Origin: UBA2428 sp002343545
Lineage (GTDB): Bacteria > Bdellovibrionota > UBA2428
Assembly (NCBI GenBank): GCA_937952285.1
Contig: CALFZE010000118.1
Coordinates: 1-34,469, forward strand
Length of the DNA: 34,469 nt
Reading direction: 5' to 3'
Part shown: positions 30,814 to 34,469 of the stretch, piece by piece
How the letters are laid out: each line of letters starts with the position of its first letter
Numbering within the stretch: position 1 is the stretch's first letter
The notes under the pieces: model-generated
Database searches by the model: none
Told to the model about the DNA's origin: nothing
What the model saw: only the letters and a program-made list of their open reading frames with translations
Position numbers and translations under genes: made by a program

Positions 30814-31670
30814 AGAACGACCCGAGCTCCCTCTTGAAATGGTACCAAAGCGTCGGCGTCGACCCGGCCTCGCTTCATATCGTCCTCGGCTCCGCCGTCG
30901 GCATCGCCTTCGAGGAACTGCCGCCGCCGAAGGGTTGGATGCTCAAAGACTCGAAGAACTTCGCCGAACTCGGCTTCGCGGCCGCGACGGTGCAAGGGCA
31001 CAAGGGACTCTTCAAGGTCCTCACCCACGCGAAGTCCGGCCGCACGCTCCTCGTTCAAGTCGGGCGGCTCCACGGCTACGAAGGAAACTCCCCGCGCGCC
31101 GTCGTCGCGCCGCTCGTGGCGTCCGCGCTCGCGGGCTGCGAGACTTTCTTGCTCACGAACGCCGCCGGCTCGCTTAAGCGCACGTTCAAGACGGGTTCCG
31201 TCATGATCATCAAGGACCAGGTCAACCTGACGGGCCAGAACCCGCTTTACGGTCCCAACCCGACCGACGGCGCCGGCCAAGCGATCGGCCCCCGCTTTCC
31301 CGATATGTCCGAAGCCTACGACAAGAAGCTGAACGCGAAGCTCAAGAAGGTGCTCGCCAAGGCCAAGTTCAAGGTCAACGAAGGCATCTACTTGGGTCTC
31401 TCGGGTCCCGTCTTCGAAACCCCCTCCGAGGTCGCGCTCTACTCGAAGTGGGGCATGGGCTCCGTCGGCATGTCCACGGTCTGGGAGACCATCGCGCTTC
31501 GGCACATGGGCAAGCGCGTGGCCGGCTTCTCCTTCATCAGCAACATGGGTTGCGGACTCATCCCCAACAAGAAAATCGCCCACGACGACGTCGAGCACGA
31601 AGGCCGCAAGGCCGCCGCCAAGATCGTGCGCGCCCTCTTTGACTTCGCCGAACAGGAATTCACGAAATGA
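30810..31670 (+). CDS. punA: Purine nucleoside phosphorylase (trimeric PNP/MTAP family)
   Basis: A 286-residue phosphorylase of the trimeric PNP-II family. It cleaves inosine, guanosine and their deoxy forms to base and sugar-1-phosphate. Motifs: VLGSAVG at the phosphate site, VGRLHGYEG, LLTNAAGSL, GPVFETPSE and GSVGMSTVWETIALRH. The base-recognition stretch reads FISNMGCGL, with Asn in the place typical of 6-oxopurine enzymes. Within the wider family an MTA/MTI phosphorylase role cannot be excluded, which matters because the next gene is an MTA/SAH-deaminase-type protein. GGAAAGGA lies 7 bases upstream. It overlaps both neighbours by 4 bases (ATGA). Confidence 0.93.
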   Translation: MKNDPSSLLKWYQSVGVDPASLHIVLGSAVGIAFEELPPPKGWMLKDSKNFAELGFAAATVQGHKGLFKVLTHAKSGRTLLVQVGRLHGYEGNSPRAVVAPLVASALAGCETFLLTNAAGSLKRTFKTGSVMIIKDQVNLTGQNPLYGPNPTDGAGQAIGPRFPDMSEAYDKKLNAKLKKVLAKAKFKVNEGIYLGLSGPVFETPSEVALYSKWGMGSVGMSTVWETIALRHMGKRVAGFSFISNMGCGLIPNKKIAHDDVEHEGRKAAAKIVRALFDFAEQEFTK

Positions 31671-32992
31671 AAAACTACGATCTCGTCGTCCGCTGCGATC
31701 ACCTCGTCTCGATGTCCGGGGGCCGGTACGAGCCGCTCCGCGACCAGATGATCGGGATCGTCGGCTCGAAGATCGAGTTCGTCGGGCCCTGGACGCCGGA
31801 CGGATGGAAGGCGACGCGCACGCTCCACCGTCCGAACAGCGTCGTGCTGCCGGGACTCGTGAACGGCCACTGCCATATGGCCATGACGATGTTCCGCGGC
31901 CTCGCCGACGATCTGCCCTTCGACAAGTGGCTCCACGGCTACATCCTTCCGGTCGAAGGCAAGCTCGTCAGCGCCGACTTCGTGCGCACGGGCGCGCGCC
32001 TCGCCGCGCTCGAGTCCTTGCTCGGCGGCGTGACGACGATCGTCGACATGTACTACTTCCAGGAAACCACGGCCGAGGTCCTCGACGCCTCGGGTATGCG
32101 CGGACTCGTGGGCGAGGGCGTCGCGGACTTCCCGGCGCCCGACAACAAATCGCTCGACGGTTCGGAGTACAGGCTCCTTGATCGCTTGGCCGAGCGTTAC
32201 GGCCGCCACGAGCGCGTGGTTCCCGTGATCGCGCCGCACGCGCCCTACACCTGCTCCGACGCCACGCTCAAGAAAGCCGCCGAATGGGCGCGCGCGAAAA
32301 ACCTCCCGCTCACGATCCACGTCTCCGAAACCAAGGGCGAGGTCGAAGGCCAGCTCAAGGAACACGGCAAGACCCCGCCCCGGCGCCTCTTCGACCTGGG
32401 CGTCATGGACACGAAACAGACGATCTTCGCGCATTGCGTGCATTTGACCGACGACGACATGGCACTCCTCGCGAAGACCGGCACGTCGGCGATCCATAAC
32501 CCCGAGAGCAACATGAAGCTCGGCGCCGGCGCCGCGCGCATCCGCAAGATGCTCGACCTCGGACTCAAAGTGGGACTCGGCACCGACGGCACGGCCTCGA
32601 ACAACGACCTCAACATGTTCAAGGAAATGGACGTCGCGGCCAAGCTGCAGAAGCTCTCGAACGCGGACAACACGGCGATGACCGCGGCGCAGGCCTTGCG
32701 CATGGCGACCTACGACGGCGCCCGCGCCCTCGGGCTCGGCGACCTCACGGGCAGCCTCGAGGCGGGCAAACGCGCCGACTTCATCGTGGTGAGCTTGGAC
32801 GAGCCGCACATGCGCCCGCTCCATGACCTCGCCGCTCAACTCGTTTACGCCGCCACGGGCCAGGAAGTCCGCGACGTCTTCGTGGACGGTCGACAGCTCG
32901 TCGACGACCGTCGCTGCCTCACGATCGAGCGCGACGCACTCTACGCCGACGTCGAGCGCATCCAGGGCTTAATGAAGACCGTCATCGGGTAG
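31667..32992 (+). CDS. mtaD: MTA/SAH deaminase-like amidohydrolase
   Basis: A 441-residue metal-dependent amidohydrolase of the TrzN/SsnA/MtaD group. Ligands: His68 and His70 (NGHCHMAM), His218 (TIHVSETKGE), a later His in IFAHCVHL, and Asp307 (LGTDGTASNND). HAPYTCS and the C-terminal LTGSLEAGKRADFIVV are typical. The best guess is deamination of 5'-methylthioadenosine or S-adenosylhomocysteine to the inosine analogues; other aminopurine or guanine-type substrates are possible. AGGAA lies about 8 bases upstream, and the ATG overlaps the punA stop. Being last in a nucleoside operon directly after a PNP, it may feed that enzyme. No clear terminator follows. Confidence 0.85.
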   Translation: MKNYDLVVRCDHLVSMSGGRYEPLRDQMIGIVGSKIEFVGPWTPDGWKATRTLHRPNSVVLPGLVNGHCHMAMTMFRGLADDLPFDKWLHGYILPVEGKLVSADFVRTGARLAALESLLGGVTTIVDMYYFQETTAEVLDASGMRGLVGEGVADFPAPDNKSLDGSEYRLLDRLAERYGRHERVVPVIAPHAPYTCSDATLKKAAEWARAKNLPLTIHVSETKGEVEGQLKEHGKTPPRRLFDLGVMDTKQTIFAHCVHLTDDDMALLAKTGTSAIHNPESNMKLGAGAARIRKMLDLGLKVGLGTDGTASNNDLNMFKEMDVAAKLQKLSNADNTAMTAAQALRMATYDGARALGLGDLTGSLEAGKRADFIVVSLDEPHMRPLHDLAAQLVYAATGQEVRDVFVDGRQLVDDRRCLTIERDALYADVERIQGLMKTVIG

Positions 32993-33064
32993 ACCGAATC
33001 TCGTTCGCGACGACCGGGATCCTCAGTGGTTTTGTTGACGCTGGGATCCGGCCATAACTGCCGA

Positions 33065-33070
33065 TAAGCT
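33065..33070 (+). promoter_or_regulatory. -10-like box (TAAGCT) for the EEP lipoprotein gene
   Basis: TAAGCT ends 6 bases before ATG 33077. A TTGACG at 33035-33040 lies 24 bases upstream of the box, too far for a standard -35. AGGTGA between box and ATG is purine-rich but touches the start codon. Confidence 0.3.
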
Positions 33071-33076
33071 AGGTGA

Positions 33077-34258
33077 ATGCGAACTTTGAGGCAGCGCTTC
33101 ATCGCCCTGGGCTTGATCGCGGGAATCTCGGCTTGCGCGCACCAAACGCGCGAGACGAGCGTCGAGCAGGAACGCGAGCTCGCCTCGCCGGTCATGAACA
33201 ATTCGCCGACGGCGGCGAAGGAAGGCGAAGCCTGGGTCTGCTCTTTCAACGTGCAGTGGGTGGGCTTCTCGAACTCCCGCGACGACCAAGCGCTCGCGCA
33301 GCTCATGAAAGACGAGGACTGCGAGATCGTCGTCGTCCAGGAAATCATCGCGCCGCCCGAAGACGCGTGGGTCCTGCGCGGCGCGGATCCCGACTTCATC
33401 CCCGAGAAGCGCGGACGTCAGCTCATGTACCCGACCCCCGATCCGAAGGGGCGCCGCAATCCTTTGCGCGGACAATCCAAGACGAGCGCCTTCTTCGCGG
33501 CCATGGAGAAGGCCGGCTACCCGAACTGGGTGCTTTCGCCGGGAGACACCGGCCCCAATAACCTCCACTCGAACAACTCCGACACGGAATGGTTCGCCGT
33601 GTTCTACCGGGGCCAGCACGTCCAGTACGCGCCCGACCTTCCGAAGGGCTACTTGGATCTCCCGCTGGCCAAGCATCCCGTCTACGACCGCGTTCCCTTC
33701 GCGTTTCCTTTTCGCGCCAAGGGAGGCTTCGACTTCGTGCTGATTTCGGTTCACCTCGCGGCCGACGCGAACCAAGCGGCGCGACGCCAAGACGAGATGA
33801 ACGCGATCCAGAAGTGGATCCGCGAGCAATCGCGGTCGCACGGCGAACGGGACTTCATCGTGCTCGGGGACTTCAACATCGAGGACGCCAAGGAGCTCTC
33901 GGGGATCCTGCCGGACCGCCAATGGGAGAGCCTCAACGAAGCCTGCGAAGCGACGAATACCTCGCCGCGGGAAGGCAAGCCCTACGACCACGTCTTCCTG
34001 AGCCGATCGGCGACGACGATCCGCGAAGTCCCTTCGAAGCTCGGCAACTCCGCGAAAGCCAACTTACTCGTCGTGAACCTGCTCGAGAAGATGGAGAAAC
34101 CCTGGGCGCGAGCCAACCGCGGCAAACCCTACCCCGGCGGCGGCCCGCGCGGCGGAAAATGGGAAGGCTACGATCATACGGTCTTCCGTACGAGCTACTC
34201 GGACCATCACCCCATCAAGTTCAAGATCTCGAAGAAAGCCGCGGACGACGACCAATAA
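33077..34258 (+). CDS. Secreted endonuclease/exonuclease/phosphatase-family lipoprotein
   Basis: A 393-residue protein with a lipoprotein signal (MRTLRQRF, hydrophobic core, GISAC with lipid-bearing Cys20). The residues after the Cys (AHQ) lack the Asp that retains lipoproteins in the inner membrane, so it is probably in the outer membrane. The EEP fold motifs are all present: CSFNVQW, VVVQEI (metal Glu), SVHLA, VLGDFNIED (Asp-Asn), PYDHVFLS and, at the end, SYSDHHPIKF. It should be a Mg-dependent phosphodiesterase acting outside the cell on DNA, RNA or a phospholipid head group; the substrate is not readable. An insert of about 70 residues (GRQLMYP to NNLHSNN) and a Gly-rich loop near 345-365 are unusual. 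It stands alone after the nucleoside operon. Confidence 0.88.
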   Translation: MRTLRQRFIALGLIAGISACAHQTRETSVEQERELASPVMNNSPTAAKEGEAWVCSFNVQWVGFSNSRDDQALAQLMKDEDCEIVVVQEIIAPPEDAWVLRGADPDFIPEKRGRQLMYPTPDPKGRRNPLRGQSKTSAFFAAMEKAGYPNWVLSPGDTGPNNLHSNNSDTEWFAVFYRGQHVQYAPDLPKGYLDLPLAKHPVYDRVPFAFPFRAKGGFDFVLISVHLAADANQAARRQDEMNAIQKWIREQSRSHGERDFIVLGDFNIEDAKELSGILPDRQWESLNEACEATNTSPREGKPYDHVFLSRSATTIREVPSKLGNSAKANLLVVNLLEKMEKPWARANRGKPYPGGGPRGGKWEGYDHTVFRTSYSDHHPIKFKISKKAADDDQ

Positions 34259-34265
34259 CGTCGCT

Positions 34266-34469
34266 TCAGAACTTCGAAGCGCTCTTCAGCAAAAATTCGA
34301 CGAAGGCCTGGTGGGCGTGGGTCAGGGAGCCCTCGCGATGGCAAACGTAGAGGCGATTGCGCAAGGCCGGGTATTTTCGTGTCTCGAGACCCACGAGTTC
34401 GCCCGAGGCGAGTTCGTCGGCCACCGTGTGCCCCGGCGCGATGCAAATGCCCGCCCCGCCGAGCAGCAG
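34266..34469 (-). CDS. LysR-family transcriptional regulator (C-terminal end only)
   Basis: Partial gene: the frame is open from the right edge (34469) to a stop at 34266-34268, giving 67 residues. It reads GGAGICIAPGHTVADELASG, followed by LVGLETRKYPALRNRLYVCHRE and HAHQAFVEFLLKS. This matches the end of a LysR substrate-binding domain, where a G-x-G-I-x-x-x-P-x-x-x-V-x-x-E-L motif precedes the last strand and helix. The DNA-binding part is outside the window. The EEP lipoprotein gene converges on it with a 7-base gap. The target genes are unknown. Confidence 0.75.
   Translation of the reverse strand: MLLGGAGICIAPGHTVADELASGELVGLETRKYPALRNRLYVCHREGSLTHAHQAFVEFLLKSASKF

Noticed and set aside
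33014..33055. CCGGGATCC and GGGATCCGG around a 21-base loop after mtaD, possible terminator.
   Set aside because: Needs a bulge, GGATCC is self-complementary, and there is no following T run.
1..34469. Search for tRNA, rRNA, CRISPR repeats, insertion-sequence ends, integrase or phage genes.
   Set aside because: None seen. Apparent repeats of TTGACG (for example 16680 and 33035) are too short and too variably placed to be a repeat family.

Overview
This is a gene-dense, high-GC window (about 65% by eye) from a Gram-negative bacterium. Evidence for an outer membrane: a PorV/FadL-like beta-barrel start, an O-antigen-ligase-like protein and several lipoproteins. There is also an IHF-beta-like protein, a TadC-type pilus/secretion protein and many FHA domains. 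Together these suggest a deltaproteobacterial or Bdellovibrionota-like lineage. That placement is inference from gene content only. No tRNA, rRNA, CRISPR array, insertion sequence or prophage is visible, and there is no gene-free stretch over 300 bases.

Layout. (1) 1-998: start of an outer-membrane protein (leftward, cut by the window edge) and, divergently, a small DMT-type membrane protein. (2) 987-6599, leftward: pcrA/uvrD helicase, then gatC-gatA-gatB, the tRNA-dependent amidotransferase. (3) 6600-7374: an AT-rich gap with a good sigma-54-type promoter, a small secreted Cys protein, and a strongly folded 3' region ending in a textbook terminator (possible sRNA). (4) 7375-8607: a PLP aminotransferase. 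(5) 8791-16285, rightward: an overlapping seven-gene operon. It encodes TadC, DUF192, three FHA-domain membrane proteins and two proteins I do not recognise. TadA and TadB are absent. This is the most unusual part of the window. (6) 16310-25947: ihfB (leftward) and an envelope cluster. The cluster holds a secreted GT51 glycosyltransferase, a nitrilase-family amidase, an O-antigen-ligase-like protein with a PAP2 phosphatase, an OppA-like lipoprotein, PBP1A, methionine aminopeptidase and a duplicated Cys-rich secreted protein. (7) 25979-27483, leftward: a WecA/TagO-type transferase and a small membrane protein. (8) 27551-32992: deoC-deoB-deoA-punA-mtaD, a compact nucleoside salvage operon whose genes overlap or nearly touch. 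(9) 33077-34469: a secreted endonuclease/exonuclease/phosphatase-family lipoprotein, and the C-terminal end of a LysR regulator (leftward, cut by the edge).

A recurring signal cuts across the window. Many genes that begin a transcription unit lack a Shine-Dalgarno sequence and instead carry a -10-like hexamer ending 6-7 bases before the start codon. Genes inside operons usually have a Shine-Dalgarno sequence. This looks like widespread leaderless initiation. The other leading candidates for something new are the TadC/triple-FHA operon and the C-rich-loop RNA at 7208-7331.
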